A stretch of DNA of 62,647 nucleotides from Mycogone perniciosa (GCA_025331125.1 JAOALB010000222.1:1-62647); one strand, 5' to 3'. Positions 1 through 12,249 are shown, numbered from the stretch's first letter. Notes: generated from the sequence alone by a model not told the origin. Numbers and translations are program-made.

Positions 1-77
<77 letters not shown>
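1..77. repeat. Poly-C homopolymer at left end
   Basis: An almost uninterrupted run of C (single G at 46) opens the sequence. It has no telomere-repeat character, since no TTAGGG or CCCTAA units are present. It may be a contig-end artefact (poly-G reads on the other strand) or a real C tract that stopped assembly. Real G/C runs of 10-11 bases also occur at 38590-38600 and 49672-49681. Confidence 0.9.
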
Positions 78-78
<1 letters not shown>

Positions 79-1491
79 CAAACGAAAAGGCGAATAGGGA
101 TGAACTCGATTTTTTAGGGGGGATTTGGAAGCATTTTGATTTCTATTAGACATCCATTTCAGCCTTTTGACCAGATAAGGGCATCATAAACAAACGTTTT
201 AATCTTTTATCATTTTATGAGCTTGCCTCATGATAAACAAACCCTTCAAGATTGTATCATCATAGTTCGAGCTTAGGTATATCATGACAACAACCTCATA
301 ACACGAACATGTGCAACAAATTTTGATATACTAACGCCTTGTGGGCCCAGAATTCAGGCAGAAGCAGCTGCCAGTAACAAACAAGCATTATTACTCCAGA
401 ACCAAGGCCAGCAATCCTCCAATCATTTGAATGAATCAAAACCACCAACACCATATCGGATCAGGAGGAGTATATGCATATTGGAACGAGGAAACTTGAT
501 GGGAACTTGAAATCCATATATATGTAGATCGCTTCTCCAAAGCAACTTTCAATCTCCACCGCAATTGGATGGCCCATGCTGGACGGCTCTATGTATAGGT
601 CTATATAAGATGCCAAACGCACCCGCGTATGCATTCTTTCTTAACTGCAGGGACCCGAGTTTTTGATTCACAGGAAGGCAATGCTGATTTCTAATTTACT
701 TAGCCCTAGAAGTAAAGTTAATCTGCAGTTACCAAGTCCTCATTATGCCCTTATCCGATGACTCGTACAGTTATGAACCCCCTAACCAATATCCATACGT
801 TCTATGATTGGGTGCATTATTCTCGCTGGTTACTGGAAATAAGTCAATTCACTTCTATGTTCTGTAATTCATCTAAGGCATCTCTTGTTTGTGCCTGAAT
901 TCTCGCCTGGTTGCCAAGTGAATGCCCGACTCTCCAGCTGCAAGTGTTGTTCCCCCCTCAGGCAGAGACGCCCAGACGGCTACTTCAGGCCCCTTCCCGT
1001 CTTCTCTCCCTCCACTCTTCCTCGACCTTTCCCTTCTAGTCCTTCCTCCTTCTTTTATCACCAACTTCCCAGAAGGAAGGCTCTCGACTCTTTGTTGATT
1101 GTGCTTGACAAGACGACTTCGTCCTCTTCAACATCCTCAACTCCTCTCTTCGCTTTCGCGCGAAAGTGTTCACTTCTAGGTGCGCGATTCCCCTTTCTTC
1201 AACTCTCCTCGCCTTCAAATTTATTCTTCATGCGCTTCTTGCCATCACTCCCATGGGTTTCTAGAATCGTCGCCGGTATATCTCCACCGATAACTGGCAC
1301 AATAGGAGAGCCATCATCTCCTCAACAACTCTTCATTTGCATTTGATCTTCTCACTTCTCTCGTTGTATTTTTCGACATCATCCAACCATTTCTCTCAAT
1401 CTTATCTCGCCTTCATCTTATTCCTCTTTAATCTACTAGCCCAAAACTGACACAGTCGGTAACAGACCGGTTTCAAACAAACGGACGAAGC
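78..1491. other. Non-coding region upstream of the helicase gene
   Basis: No gene is visible here. From about 950 to 1490 the + strand becomes strongly pyrimidine-rich with many CT and TTC tracts. This is typical of promoter and 5' leader DNA of constitutive fungal genes. A 153-codon open frame at 885-1346 lies inside this tract and is Ser/Pro/Phe-rich only because of the base composition, so I do not call it a gene. Confidence 0.6.
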
Positions 1492-3619
1492 ATGGACCAG
1501 AACCAGGAGGTGGTCAATGACCCGCCTGCCCCTACAAACGGGGACACTACCGTTCCCGGATGGGTTCAGCGTGAAGTCTATGACTACACGGCGATGAGTG
1601 GTGCTATTGGAACTGCAACCTGGGACGGAAACGCCGCTATCTACCAATGGAGCGACGAATATGGCGATGTCGGACCCGCCATTCCTGACCTCGAGACAGA
1701 GTTGTTTGGAGATCCAGCCACTCGTCATGAACGAACCGGCCTTGACTTTTCGAGGTAGGTTTTGGAAACGGCCGCCATACCTGCATATAAACGCTAACAA
1801 ATATATAGAATCGACCAAATCGAGGTCGTGCAGGAAGGCCCAGTCAGAATCAACCCCGTCAAATCTTTCAACGATGCCGGCCTACACCCTGTCATGCAGA
1901 AGAATGTTGAGCTTTCGGGATACGACAATCCCACTCCGATTCAGAAGTACACCATTCCCGCTATTCTTCAGGGATACGACGTGATTGGAATTGCTCAGAC
2001 AGGTAAGTCTTCTTTTCCTATCTCTCGGAGTAAACATCTAATCCATTATAGGATCTGGCAAGACGGCCGCGTATTTGGTCCCCATCATCAGCAAACTGAT
2101 GGGCAAAGCAAAGAAGTTGGCGGCTTGGCGCCCCAACCCGGCTACCTTTCGTGAGGGCGTTGACTCGGTCACCGCCGAGCCCCTGGTCGTCATTGTCGTC
2201 CCAACACGTGAACTCGCTGTCCAAATCTTCAATGAAGCACGGAAACTGTGCTACCGCTCTATGCTCCGGCCATGTGTTGTGTACGGAGGTGTGTTCAAAA
2301 GCGAACAGCAGGGACTTCTTAGCAGAGGCTGCGATATCTTGGTGGGAACTCCTGGTCGCCTCGTTGACTTCATCGGAAGTCCCAAGATCCTGAGTTTGAA
2401 GCGAGTCAAATACATGGTCATTGACGAAGCCGATGAGATGCTGGAAGCCAGTTGGGGAGATGATATCCGAAAGATCCTCGCAGGTGGAGGTAAGATCTTG
2501 TTCCTTTTGCCCCTGATATTGTTGCAAGTTGCTGGTATACTAATATACATGCTGCAGAACAAGATGATGGCAACGTCAAATATGGTCTCTTCTCCGCCAC
2601 ATTTCCCAAGGCAGCTCGTGAACTCGCCAAGGAGTATTTAGCTTCCTCGCACGTTCGCTTCAGAGTTGGCCGAGCTGGAAGCACCACGGAGAATATCAAG
2701 CAGATCATCCTTCAGGCCACCCCACAGACCAAGAACGATATTCTGCTTACTCTTATCGAGGAAATGAGTGGTGTGCGAACTATCATCTTCGTGAACAGCC
2801 GCCAGGCAGCAGATACGCTGGACGACTTTTTGTACAACATCGGTCACCCAGTCACTTCTATCCATAGCGACCGTACTCAGGCTGAGCGCGAGCACGCCAT
2901 GCGCAGGTTCCGGTCTGGTGAATCCCCCATAATGGTTGCCACTGGAGTTACAGCTCGAGGCATTGACGTCCGTAATGTCATGCATGTCATCAACTATGAC
3001 TTGCCTTCAATGGATCACGGCGGCATCGAGGAGTATACTCATCGAATCGGTACGCATCTTGACCCATCAACCCCAAGCTCCTGTTTTACTCGCAGACTAG
3101 CAGCTAACTTGGTGAATAGGACGCACTGGTCGTATCGGTCACCGCGGCGTGGCCACTTCCCTCTTTACTGAACGCGATGAGCCCATGGCCAGCGTACTCA
3201 CCCGAACGCTTCTGGAGACCAATCAAGACATTCCCGAATTTCTCCAACTCCATGTACCCGAAAGCGCCACTTCTGGTGGTAAGGTGAAGTTCGAAACCGA
3301 GTCCGACTTTGACCCCAACGATATCGCAGGCGCCGGCGACGCCGGCGGTGGCGGTTGGGGCACCGGTGATGGTGAGGCAGCTGGTGACTCTGGCAATGGC
3401 TGGGGTGGTGGGGATGGTGATGCGAACGGAGGTTCTGGCGATGCCTGGGGAGGTGGCAATAATGACGCGGCAACAATGACGCGGCCGGTGCTGATGCCGG
3501 TAGTGGTTGGGTTGCTGAGGCTGCTCAGACCGGAGGTGATGATGCATGGGGCGGTGCTGCACCAGCTGTCAGTGCGTGGTAAGGGTTACACCAACCTTTG
3601 CACTGCATGCAATGCATGA
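1492..3619 (+). CDS. DEAD-box ATP-dependent RNA helicase, vasa/Ded1-like
   Basis: ATP-dependent RNA unwinding enzyme, probably acting in translation or mRNP remodelling. Five exons are inferred: 1492-1754, 1809-2002, 2052-2489, 2558-3049 and 3120-3619. All have GT..AG borders and consistent phase, giving about 628 residues. Visible motifs in order are a Q motif (PTPIQ), motif I AQTGSGKT (split by intron 2), PTREL, TPGR, DEAD, SAT, ARGID and HRIGRTGR (split by intron 4). A Trp-containing acidic N-terminus precedes the core, and a Gly/Asp/Trp-rich tail follows it. Near 3469 the tail appears to lose one base. The other frame continues the Gly/Asn/Asp repeat and ends in a Trp codon at 3582, whereas the annotated frame runs into unrelated sequence to 3619. 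The paralogue (true Ded1 versus vasa-like) is not certain. The gene converges on the aldehyde dehydrogenase gene. Confidence 0.93.
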
Positions 3620-4199
3620 ACGCGGGCAAATGCCTCTTTGTAATACCATTGGGTCACAGGGTTTCAGACAATGTAATGGAGTGAGGGAGCAGAGGGCCAG
3701 AACTTCGTAGACTTGAGTGATCGCGAAAAAAGGCTCTCAGCTGCTCAACTTAGGCACCTAGTAGCTAGGTCAGCAGGTCGTCTTCTTGAATTGACGATAT
3801 AGTCTGAGGAGTTGTGTTGACTTGTGAACGTGAATGATGTAAGAGCCTTAGATGAGCACCTCCCAAGCCCAAAGAGGCTGAACTCTGATAGAGACTCGAC
3901 ATGAGTCTGGCCTTTTCCAAATCCCCTTGTCGATGTTCCAGACTGACAGTGACGTACCAGATATTGATAGAATCAGGATGTAGTTTCGCAGGACGAGTTG
4001 CAGAGTATTATCAAGTCCATATGTTGTGAGTTACATTCTGTTGCAACTGATTATCTATTATCTATTAATACACACCATTACTGTTTCTCTAACCCCGTTT
4101 CTCATCATCAATCATCAATTAGCCAGTCAAGTGTCTTGGCTAGCTCCCCAACTACATACCAACCATATGTCAACTATATATATTCTTTGCCCCTGTCTT
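3620..4199. other. Convergent 3' intergenic region
   Basis: The 580 bases between the stop codons of the helicase (+) and the aldehyde dehydrogenase (-) should hold both 3' UTRs and polyadenylation signals. I see no gene. The stretch near 4040-4180 is AT-rich. Confidence 0.6.
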
Positions 4200-6143
4200 T
4201 TACATATTCTTCAATATCTTGGTCAACCCGGCGACTTTCCTAACGGACTGTCCATACCCAACTTCCACGACGCCCTGGGCGAAGAGCCAGCTTTTATCTT
4301 GGCTGGCAACGGGGTACTGTATGGGCGGTGGGATGGCGGTACGGACACCCAGCCAGCCGAAGCGGTCTTCGCAGATGCTTTTGATGTTGCAGAGGCCGCG
4401 GAGACCTTCTTCGCCTGCGAAGCGACCGTAACCGGAGCCAGCGACGCCGCCGAAGGGAAGTTGGACGGCGTAATAGGCACCGAAGTCATTGATGGCGACC
4501 ATGCCCGCTTTGAGGCCCCGGACAATGGGTTGGAGAGCGGGGTCGGATTCGGAGCCGTGGACGGAGGCGCCGAGGCCAAAGTTGGGGGCGTTGGCGATGG
4601 AGAGGATGTCAGCTGGGGAAGAGGACTTTGCGCGGAGGAGGGTGAGAACAGGAGCGAAGCATTCGTGTTGGGCGATGCGCATGTCGGGAGTAACGTCGAC
4701 CAGTAGAGTGGGTTGGAAGTAGTGTCCCTTTGGGTAGTCAGGGTGGATGTAGCGTTTGCCGCCGGCGAGGAGACGGGCGCCCTGGGAGACGGCTTCGGCG
4801 ATGAGGTCTTCGAGCCGGGAGAAGGAGGCATCAGAGATCATGGCGCCAACATCAGCAGACGGACCAAGACGGAGGGCCTTGACGCGGGGTTCAAGGAGTT
4901 GAATGAGGCGGTCGTAGATGGAGCCAGAGGAGATGACACGTTCGATACCGATGCAGTTTTGGCCGGAGGCTTGGAATGTGCCTCGAAGGATGATGTTGAC
5001 GATGCGAGGCAGGTCGCCGTCTTTTCTACCGCCGGCGGATTCCAGAACGATGAAGGGGTCTTTGCCTCCTAATTCAGCGACGACAGGGGTGAGGCTCTTG
5101 GCTGCGCTGGCAGCGACATGGTGAGCAACGACTTGGGAGCCGATGAAGGTGATGTGGCTGATGCCTGGATGAGATGTCAAGTGTCCAGCTGTCTGGGACC
5201 AGCAGACGACTGTCTGAACGATCTGAGGGTCATGACCATGGGCGACGAGAGCGCCGCGCACGATGTTGAGGAAGTAGGAGCTAGACCAGGCAGTTTGTTC
5301 AGAAACCTTGACAAGAATGGCATTACCAGTGAACAAGGCGCTGATAATCGGGCCCATCATGTTGTGAAAGGGGTAATTCCAGCTAACAAGCGCGGCCACC
5401 ACGCCCAAAGGCTCATAATGCACCGTGTTTCGCTTATACGCCATGAGCAGATTTGTCGGACGGTGGGATGGACGGAGAGCCTTTTCTCCATGAGCCAGCG
5501 TCCACTGGATCTTCTCAACCGTAACGAGAATCTCGCCGAGCTGCGCATCCACCATCGTCTTGCCGGTATCTAGACCTGCGACCTTACAGATCTGCTCGGC
5601 ATTGTCCATGATGTACTTCATCAAGGTGCGCAGAACCGCCTTTCGCTGCTCGAAACTCGAGAGCGCCCAAGTCTTCTGCGCCTCCGCAGCGGCAGCAATA
5701 GCGCGGTCGATGCCATCCGGTGTAGTTGGGTTTACCAGACCAAGGAACTGTCCCGTTGCTGGCGCGTAGCACTGAATCGCGGAGCTGCCGGCGAGTTTGA
5801 TACTCGTCTCCTGGACGGTGGATTCTTTCTCGGGGAGCTTTGGCGGGGGGACGACGTAGTGCTTCGCGCGGGAAGAGGCGACTGCAATAGCGATGCTGCT
5901 TGCGGAACGAATGAGCACTGCGCAGATGACGGCGGCGAGGAGAGCGAAGGTCGCTTGAAGGGCTGGTGGCCTGTGTGAAGCACATGTTAGCGATCGGTTG
6001 GGCTCGGATACAGGCAGTGTGAGAAGAGTGGACATAGGGATAGTATAGGGGATGGCAAATACATACGGAATGTCGAATCGAGTAGCCAATTGATCACTCC
6101 AGTAGCCGCCCAGCGACAAGAGCCGTCCAGTGAGGTCCTCCAT
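4200..6143 (-). CDS. Membrane-anchored aldehyde dehydrogenase, Msc7 type
   Basis: NAD(P)-dependent aldehyde dehydrogenase superfamily member resembling yeast Msc7, whose true substrate is unknown. Two exons are inferred: 6143-6067 and 5970-4200. The 96-base intron (5971-6066, GTATGT..CTAAC..CAG) is a multiple of three and stop-free, so it reads through as a false continuous frame. The spliced protein is about 615 residues. A hydrophobic segment at about residues 28-50 suggests an N-terminal membrane anchor. The catalytic domain shows WNYPFHN (near 223), the active-site glutamate in ELGGKDP (near 325) and the nucleophilic cysteine in GQNCIGIER (near 365). I chose the Met at 6143 because it precedes a conserved-looking N-terminus. 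An in-frame upstream Met at 6230 is possible but adds unlikely sequence. Confidence 0.9.
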   Translation of the reverse strand: MEDLTGRLLSLGGYWSDQLATRFDIPYVFAIPYTIPMSTLLTLPVSEPNRSLTCASHRPPALQATFALLAAVICAVLIRSASSIAIAVASSRAKHYVVPPPKLPEKESTVQETSIKLAGSSAIQCYAPATGQFLGLVNPTTPDGIDRAIAAAAEAQKTWALSSFEQRKAVLRTLMKYIMDNAEQICKVAGLDTGKTMVDAQLGEILVTVEKIQWTLAHGEKALRPSHRPTNLLMAYKRNTVHYEPLGVVAALVSWNYPFHNMMGPIISALFTGNAILVKVSEQTAWSSSYFLNIVRGALVAHGHDPQIVQTVVCWSQTAGHLTSHPGISHITFIGSQVVAHHVAASAAKSLTPVVAELGGKDPFIVLESAGGRKDGDLPRIVNIILRGTFQASGQNCIGIERVISSGSIYDRLIQLLEPRVKALRLGPSADVGAMISDASFSRLEDLIAEAVSQGARLLAGGKRYIHPDYPKGHYFQPTLLVDVTPDMRIAQHECFAPVLTLLRAKSSSPADILSIANAPNFGLGASVHGSESDPALQPIVRGLKAGMVAINDFGAYYAVQLPFGGVAGSGYGRFAGEEGLRGLCNIKSICEDRFGWLGVRTAIPPPIQYPVASQDKSWLFAQGVVEVGYGQSVRKVAGLTKILKNM

Positions 6144-7161
6144 CTTCTCTCTATCCATATACACAACGGAAGTTGATCCAGCGGTTGAAGTAAGGAACAC
6201 CGCTTGGAGAAGCGAACAGAATCGCCACACCTATGCGAACGAATCCAGAAGTTGCGGCTAGCCCTCGCACATGTGCGCCCGGGAGTGGTGGGAGATGTTA
6301 GATCTTAGAGCCAGATGGATGATAAGATGAGGTTGTCATATTAGAGCTTGTGTGGGGCTGGCACTTAGGAGGCGGTTAGGCGAAAAGGGCAAGGCTGAGC
6401 TTCACTACTCGCTAAGGCTTATCACCTCGAACATTGCGTAACGTCAGAACTTCATGATATTAACAGTCTATTCATTTACACCATTGCCATCGATCCCGAC
6501 ATGAAATATATGATGCTTCTCTTTTCTCTCCGAGAACAAGCTACTAGAATAGTCCATGTACACAGCATATCCAGGCCAAGACTTTCTCACACCAGCCCAG
6601 GGCCGAGCCCATCGTTCTCACTCCTCCTAACTATTCTTCCTCCTCTGCCTGGCAGAAGCACATTCGAATAAGAAAAAAAAGTACTCTGCAGTGGATGGTT
6701 GCGTCGCTCCTCAACTCTAGGATGCAAAAAAGAACAAACAAATGTATCGCCAGCCAAAAGCATACAAGCCCACAATTACCAGAATCCCTGTAGAACGCCA
6801 TGCCGAAGGAAATTTAAAGAGAAGCTGCTCCCTATTAAGAGAGCCAAAGACTCAAAACATCCCCTGATTTTCTTCTCCTGTGACCAGCAGGTCTGATGTG
6901 TGTGTAAACGTGTGTACACGTGTCATTTGTGTGATTTGAGGTGGTGCGTTCCGGTGCGCACCTGTATGAGGGTGTCATTAACAAGGCGGTAGAGCGCAGC
7001 AACTCATAGATCGCTCATGCAGATCATCAAAAGCATGAAGGACCCGATGCAGATGAGTGGATATCAAAAACTTTGCAACGGGGGTAAAAAAAAGGGCAAA
7101 AAAAGAAACGGACAGAGTCGTCAGATAATATACAACGAAAGATGTAAGGCTCCAATCACGT
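6144..7161. other. Intergenic region between two minus-strand genes
   Basis: This holds the promoter of the aldehyde dehydrogenase gene next to 6143 and the 3' UTR of the flippase gene next to 7161. No coding frame here has recognisable content. Confidence 0.55.
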
Positions 7162-10100
7162 CTAGATATTGGCGCTCTTGGTCAACGACAGTCCACGCAA
7201 CCTAGACCTGAACCGAGCGGCACCTTGAGACTGGCTAGACTCAATACGCGACAATCTCGCTGCAGACGTGAAGTCGCTGCTGGCCTCGTAGCTGTATCTT
7301 ATACGATCCATTGATTGCCGCATGCGGTCATATGAAGGCCTGGCACGGTCCATCGACGGTCGAGCCTGCTGCATTGGAACCTCGAGTGAGAAGCGGTTGC
7401 CGGTGTGGCCAGTATAATTCGTGCTATCACTGCCGTTCTGACTATGGTGGTTGCGAGTATGTGTCCGCGTTACAGTCGATGGTGGGTAGATAGGTCTCAG
7501 GTCCTCATCAACGCTTGCATACTTGGCATGCTTCACCAGTCTCGAGCTGGCTGACGACTTGGACTTCTGGCTCTTCTCGTCAGTATTATTGGGGGCTGCC
7601 GAGACCACATCGCCAGTCAAATGGGCAAAAGCGCCCATTCTTTCTTGCTCCCGAATAATGTCCACGTCGTAGGGCCAGAAGACTTTCTGAAGAGACTTAA
7701 TCGCGAATCGTGGGAACAAGCAGATGACAGGGACAATAAAGAAGCAAGCCCAGAATGTGCCTTCGCCATACACTTGTGCCGCCGCTCCATAAAAGGCCCC
7801 GGAAGAGATGAAGGAGGTGTATACCCCAGTCCAGAAGAATATGAATAGGTCGCTGATCACCACGATAAGGAGCATAAGCCAATCCCACCGATACGTATTG
7901 ATCAAGATGTACATATTGATCGTAAGAACGGCGGGAGGGGCAACATAGGCGCCAAAGCGATATCGATCCTCAACGTTCAGTCCATTCAGCGTGACTGGTC
8001 TCGCCTGAATGAACAGCAGGTACGGAATAAAGAACACCATGACAGATTGATAGATACCGTCGATCATGTAGAGCCTAAGCCACGTGAGTACAATGTCTAT
8101 CATTCACGGGAATTGCGAACAATTCTAAACTTACCAAAACTTGCGCTGCGTCCACTCCAGGCGCTCGATTCCGCGACGATAAAGTTGAGGCACAGCCAAC
8201 GATACCTTGTCAGAAACGTCCTGGTCCAGAACACCCATGATAGCAACAGGAACTGAGGTGAAGAACAAGTTAAACATGAGAATATACGTGTAGTCGAAGA
8301 AATAGGTGACATCGAAGTTGCAGAAGATCTGGAACCAGAAGATGCTAAAGGTCCAAACCATGTTCTTGTAGAAGAAGTTGCTGATAGTTTCTGCTAGTCG
8401 ACGGTATGACCATCGACCATGCACCAGCACCAACCTCTGGAGGAATCTGAACTGCGCAATGGCGTAGTCTGAAGACATGGCAGCCTGGCGACCCTCGACA
8501 CCAGCAATTCCAACACCCACGTCGGCTTCTTGAATCATAGCAACGTCGTTGGCCCCATCCCCAATGGACAGTGTCATAACGTCCAATCCATTCTTGACCA
8601 TGGCTACGACGGAGGCCTTTTGGGCAGGACTGACACGACAGCACAGGACAGACCGGCACTCTTTGCACAAAAGCAAAAACTTCTGCTTTAAGCGATCGTT
8701 CAGAACCCATCGGAGAGTGAAGCCATCGATTACAAGACCGTGTGTCGGTGCCGGAGGCTCATGGCTCTTCCTTGCTTTGGCGAGATCTTCGTCACTGCCT
8801 GTGATGTTGAACATTTGCAGGTTCCGGTCCAAAAGCTGTTCGGCCAAGTCCAGGAACTGGTCATCAGCGTCTTCGCCCTCCGCTGCGTCCTCCTCGACCT
8901 TGATGTGAATAAGCTCCATATCGTTGTGGAGTAGGTTGCACGAGAAGCCAATGTTTATGGCAGTTTCGACCTTGTCGCCAGTCAAGACCCAGAGTTTGAT
9001 GCCAGCCTGACCGAGCAACGCAATCGTATCAGGGACACCATCTTGCAGTCGATCTTCAATGGCAGTACCTCCAATAAGAAGAAGCTCCTGCTCAATATGA
9101 TCTGCGACGGCTTCCAGCTTCTCCTCTCGGTTCTCAAGCGCAGAGGCTGCAATATCGTGTTCCTTCTTCCAGCTTCTATACTCTTGTTCGGACAATTCTC
9201 TTTGGGCAATGCAGAGTGTACGCAGACCTTCTCTGGCAAACATTTCGAGGTGCTCTGCCGTTTCTCGCCTGAGCTCCTTCTGCTCACCCTTCTTAAGTCG
9301 CGCGTAAATAACCGAGTCAGCGCCCTTGCAGAAAAGAATGATTCGGCCATCTGGCATTCGAACGATGGAACTCATTCGCTTTCTGGTAGAGTTGAACTCA
9401 ATAGTGTTGAGAATGGGATAATGACGATCTTCACCCATCACGTTGACATTGATACCATCTCCAGAATTGCCCAGCACAGTAAACCCCATATCGCGAGCGG
9501 TCGATACTAAAGCTTCTTCATCTGGTGACTGTGCCTTGAACTCCATCATTGGTGGATCACCCGGTGACCTCTCGGCAATGACCGTGTGGCAAAGAGCCAG
9601 AGCTAGCATGAAGTTCTCATTGGCGGCCTGCTGCTCGGGCCCTGACTCGCCGGCCAGGTCAGCGACGTAGTCGGGGGCAATGAAGGTCACAGCATCATCG
9701 TGGAGATAGGGGTTGTCGTGGATCTTGCGGAGGCTTTGCAGGGCTTGAACCTTGGCTTCAGCAATTTCGCCACGAATCCTCTCAGCCTCCCTTTCGACGT
9801 CTACGCCGAGTCGTTTCTGCATGCCTGCCTGCGCTTCCGTGTAAGCTTCGCCATATGGCTGCCCATTAATAGTCGCCTTCTTGAACTCCATGACGTTCTG
9901 CGTTAATGTTCCTGTCTTGTCCGAAAAGATGTACTCGATCTGTCCAACATCATCGGAGATATTCCACGATTTAGGAATACAGGGCTGATCAATTTTCTCG
10001 TAATACATCTCGACATCGCTAAAGATGAAGACAGCCTGAAGAGTTCGTACGATTTCGAGGGTGATGTAGAGGGAAATGGGAATCAAGTTCTGGAACACAA

Positions 10101-11912
10101 TAATAGCAGCCCAAAACGTGATGAACCCGCTGATAGCAGGGCTCCCTCCGATGGAACCAAAATCGAAGAAATACAGAGAGGCATCCGTCTTTGCCCATGC
10201 TGTCCCATTGATGATAGCAGCAAGTAAGCACATGATGAGAAGAATGCCAAAGTTGCAAATGACGTTGAAGTTCATCTCCCGAGCAATTCTGGCCCGTTTA
10301 CTCGGTGTGATGCCGGCATTCATCATGATCTTGGTGTCGTGTCCAGTGAAAATCACAACACCCAAGATCCACTCAGTGTTCCTTAGATTACAGCCTCGCA
10401 AGAGAAGGTTGTCGATGGTGATGGCTTCCGTCATGTCCTCAGGCTCGTCATCCATGAATTCAGGTACCGTTTGCTTCCATTTGATGGCGCCGTTGTACTT
10501 GTAGAGATTGGGTTGCGGAGGCTCGCTCTCTATCTTGAACTGAGCACGCTCACAGTCGCGGGCGTGCTTGATGGACCGTCCACAGCGCAGGGCTTGGCGA
10601 ACCTTGAGGTTGGTTTCACCGTCCAAGTTCTTCGTCTCCACATAGCAGGCGCCGTCTGGGTCGGATGTAGAGAGAATGATGATATCGGCAGGCAATTCAT
10701 CGTCCTTGTAAATACGAACGAAATCTCCCACGACCAGGTTCTTCCAAGCATCCTTCTCGAACCGGGCACCTTGTCCTGGACGTTCATAATTGATCACATC
10801 AGACTGCATCCTCTGGACAGCTTCGATGCGTTTTGGGTCCTCTTCATAAGCAGCTTCAATCCGAACGTGCGGAGTATTTGGTGTGGGTGAGGGTACTGGT
10901 GTCATTTGGATATCATCTGGCGAGGAGATGAATGAATCGCGATTCTCAAACGGCGAGGCGGCTAGGGACTCGCGGATATTTCTCCTTGTACGGACGGTCT
11001 CAACAGAAGCACGAGGCCCGTCCTCTTCAACAGGGACTGTCTTTCTCTTCGCTCGTTCGGTACGGGCCTTTTGCGACCAAATACTCTCGATGGCACGCCA
11101 CATAGAGCCGAACAACGAGGAGTTGGCCTTTTTGAACTTTCTCCATGATGAGACGTTGTCTTCCTCCACATTAACATTAGTCCAGTTGCGCAGTCGATGG
11201 ACGGGGGCATTGTTCAGTTCAATGTCGAGGATTGTTCTTCGGTAGTCCTCGATTGCGTCCTTGATGGCTGTGGCGACAATGATGACGATGAGAGGCACAG
11301 CGTTGAGGCCGGGGTTAACAGTGCCGAAAATGGGGAAGATCTGGACGGCAGGTTAAGGTTTACTTGACTTTCCAAGGACAGGAAAGGGGTGATATAACGC
11401 AGCTGTGTACTTACGCCTAAAATGATCAAGAATAAGAAGAAGATATTGGCGATATTATGGAACTGGAACCATAGGTTCTTGGGAACGAACGAAAGAGGCG
11501 TGTACTTTGCTGTTCGGATTTTGTTTCGAGGAAACGAGTAGATTGGATGGCCCTCTTCTAGGAACTCGGGGGGTAGGGGCAGATTGAAAAAGACTGTACG
11601 GTTACCACTCTCATCCTGAGAGCCGTCGTCGGAATGGGCGGAGCCATCCTCCTGAGGGTTCTGTCTATGATTCTCATCATCGCCATCTGAATCTCTGCCT
11701 TCCAAGGGGGGGCGGCCATCATCAGCTGCGTTGTGGCTTTTCTCGCTAGCTGCCGACGCCGACCTCTTATGCATGCGATTCAACAGAGACATGCGTTTGG
11801 TGTTACTGCTCTTAACCGTCATTTTGCGTGTGGCCCATCTTGCCCTCTGGGTCTGCGACAATTTGGTCCGAGGAGGGCTGTCGCCACCGTCGGGGATGGT
11901 AACGGTGGTCAT
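7162..11912 (-). CDS. P4-type phospholipid-transporting ATPase (flippase), Dnf1/Dnf2-like
   Basis: Large plasma-membrane or endosomal flippase that moves phospholipids from the outer to the cytosolic leaflet. It normally works with a Cdc50-family partner, which is not in this window. Three exons are inferred: 11912-11415, 11340-8135 and 8074-7162, giving about 1538 residues, the usual size for Dnf1/2. Seen in order: an acidic, basic-patched cytosolic N-terminus; first membrane segments spanning exon 1/2; the actuator motif DGET (near 406); PISL in the fourth membrane segment (near 587); the phosphorylation site DKTGTLT (Asp near 640); the nucleotide-binding segment; a GDGANDV motif; a C-terminal membrane block; and a Ser/Arg-rich tail. 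The second intron needs the acceptor ending at 8075, which restores LEWTQRKFWLYMIDG. An AG 22 bases earlier in the transcript would create an immediate stop. Confidence 0.95.
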
Positions 11913-12249
11913 GATGGCAGTGAAGTTGCGGGCAAGTGCCCGTTCAGCCCTGAGTTGCCAGCCAGGTCGAGATTGACGGCGTCAGTGTTCCGTCGGCGGC
12001 CCGTTGACGAAGTTGGCAGAGTTGCAGTCGATGGAACTCGACACACGAACTCGATTAGGAGGGGACGAGACACGGCCGAGTTCACGGACACGTTCCGGAG
12101 ATTGCGGGAGTCGACGTCGTTGATGGCAACAGGTGCCGTCTTGGTGCACAATTGCCGGCAGCACCAGCTCGTCGCCGTTTGAAGTGAGCGTGACGTTTCG
12201 CGAGGCTGCGTTTGGGGGAGAGGACGGAGGTGTGCGGGTGTGCGTGAGT

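Noticed and set aside
1..77. Telomere
   Set aside because: A pure C run lacks TTAGGG-type units.
885..1346. 153-codon plus-strand frame before the helicase gene
   Set aside because: It is Ser/Pro/Phe-rich because of a CT-rich leader, has no domain and sits in the expected promoter/leader.
3455..3619. Programmed ribosomal frameshift in the helicase
   Set aside because: No slippery heptamer or convincing downstream structure. A simple indel or assembly error in a near-duplicate explains it better.
4026..4706. 226-codon plus-strand frame over the end of the aldehyde dehydrogenase
   Set aside because: Antisense shadow of the conserved catalytic domain.
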